A stretch of DNA of 64,000 nucleotides, from NCBI GenBank assembly GCA_030627905.1, contig DAOVRZ010000006.1:26945-90944 (forward strand). The letters are read 5' to 3'. Below are positions 63,724 to 64,000 of this stretch, piece after piece. The position numbers and the translations under genes were made by a program. Each line of letters begins with the position of its first letter. The stretch's first letter is position 1. This DNA is from JAGMES01 sp023128035. Its GTDB lineage: Bacteria; Bacillota; Halanaerobiia; DY22613. The notes beneath the pieces are model-generated. The model was not told where the DNA came from. It worked only from the letters and a program-made list of their open reading frames with translations, and made no database searches.

Positions 63724-63852
63724 ATGAAAAAATTCATAACATTATTGATGGTAATTTTGATGACAATTTTTTTAACAACAACTATTTTAGCAGGCCCAGA
63801 TTGGCCAGATGAACCAGATTGTACTGAATATGAAATAATAACTAATGAATAA
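63724..63852 (+). CDS. Pre-pro-signal peptide, copy 3 (GPDWPDEPD)
   Basis: A 42-residue paralogue: signal segment MKKFITLLMVILMTIFLTTT, cleavage near ILA, then GPDWPDEPDCTEYEIITNE. The GAGGAGGTGGAAAAGCAAA leader and the alternative frame across it reproduce the tail of the TPR gene (EEVEKQNEKI, DGNFDDN). This unit therefore arose by duplication of the TPR gene end plus the peptide gene. The IS3-type element begins just after it. Confidence 0.68.
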   Translation: MKKFITLLMVILMTIFLTTTILAGPDWPDEPDCTEYEIITNE

Positions 63853-63861
63853 ATAAAAACT

Positions 63862-64000
63862 TGATATGCTCCCCTTATGGTAGACAGTTAAAATAATATA
63901 ACTGTTTATTATGAGGGGAGTTTTATCATGGGAAGAAAGTCTAAAGTTATATTTGAAGTGAAGGTAGCGGCAGTAAAAGATTACTTAAATGGTATTAAGA
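63862..64000 (+). mobile_element. Left end of an IS3-family insertion sequence (cut by window edge)
   Basis: The terminal sequence begins TGATATGCTCCCCTTATGG. It contains a large hairpin (CTCCCCTTAT 63869-63878 with ATGAGGGGAG 63911-63920; ACAGTT 63884-63889 with AACTGT 63900-63905) just before the transposase gene, as in IS150-like elements. The element continues past the window. Confidence 0.7.
63928..64000 (+). CDS. IS3-family transposase OrfA, 5' part
   Basis: The visible 24 residues begin MGRKSKVIFEVKVAAVKDYL, the N-terminus of the helix-turn-helix OrfA of IS150/IS3-type transposases. GAGGGGAG precedes the ATG and lies in the right arm of the terminal hairpin, which should reduce translation from read-through transcripts. 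The gene runs off the window. Confidence 0.7.
   Translation, partial: MGRKSKVIFEVKVAAVKDYLNGIK

Noticed and set aside
1..64000. CRISPR arrays, tRNA or rRNA genes
   Set aside because: No regularly spaced direct repeats, cloverleaf with a TTCRANNC arm, or conserved rRNA blocks were seen in the window.

Overview
The window is AT-rich, densely coding DNA in which almost every gene lies on the + strand. The best fit is an anaerobic, diderm, spore-lineage Firmicute of the Halanaerobiales type. The reasons are the clostridial block recA-recX-rny-ymdB-spoVS, a complete secretin-containing type II secretion (T2SS) operon that needs an outer membrane, frequent GTG/TTG starts with strong AGGAGG ribosome sites, and an anaerobic amino-acid and purine catabolism gene set. 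The taxonomic placement is an inference.

Layout. 1-4 kb: 3' part of aroA, a structured leader, a two-gene membrane operon with a compact FtsH-like protease, and a divergent amidase-like secreted protein. 4.2-10.6 kb: a TyrR-type sigma-54 activator, methionine gamma-lyase behind a sigma-54 promoter with three TyrR-like boxes, and two tandem Orn/Lys/Arg decarboxylases. 10.7-21.9 kb: cinA, then an 11-gene T2SS operon (gspE, F, G, four minor pseudopilin-type genes, L-, M- and C-like genes, gspD). 22.1-28.9 kb: a three-gene accessory cassette (SIR2-like NADase, ABC/SMC-like ATPase, unknown third protein) resembling an anti-phage module, in which every gene is interrupted: one in-frame TAG and three -1 frameshifts at poly(A) runs. 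29-36.7 kb: an EamA transporter, thpR, recA with a LexA-box promoter, recX, rny, a small unknown gene, ymdB and spoVS, with structured repeats between them. 36.8-42.9 kb: dihydropyrimidinase, a three-subunit xanthine-dehydrogenase-type molybdoenzyme and an M19 dipeptidase. 43-47.5 kb: apbE, a NusG-II protein, a Gx-type membrane protein, a polyprenyl synthase with an internal deletion, ubiD and a ubiA remnant, which looks like a decaying quinone locus. 47.5-59.4 kb: an SsuB/SsuC-type ABC ATPase and permease separated by a single 10-kb PKS-NRPS gene. 59.4-61.3 kb: family-4 uracil-DNA glycosylase and an RlmL-like methyltransferase. 61.5-64 kb: small secreted peptides, a Rap-like TPR protein whose 3' end overlaps a pre-pro-peptide gene, two more tandem copies of that peptide gene, and the start of an IS3-type element.

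How the genes work together. The TyrR-like activator next to methionine gamma-lyase reads as a self-contained amino-acid-responsive catabolic circuit. The purine/pyrimidine hydrolase and molybdoenzyme genes form one catabolic operon. The T2SS would export proteins across the outer membrane. The most novel-looking material is the TPR/GPDWxDEPD peptide locus (a likely undescribed Rap-Phr-like signalling system) and the SIR2-ATPase-X cassette with its interrupted frames.
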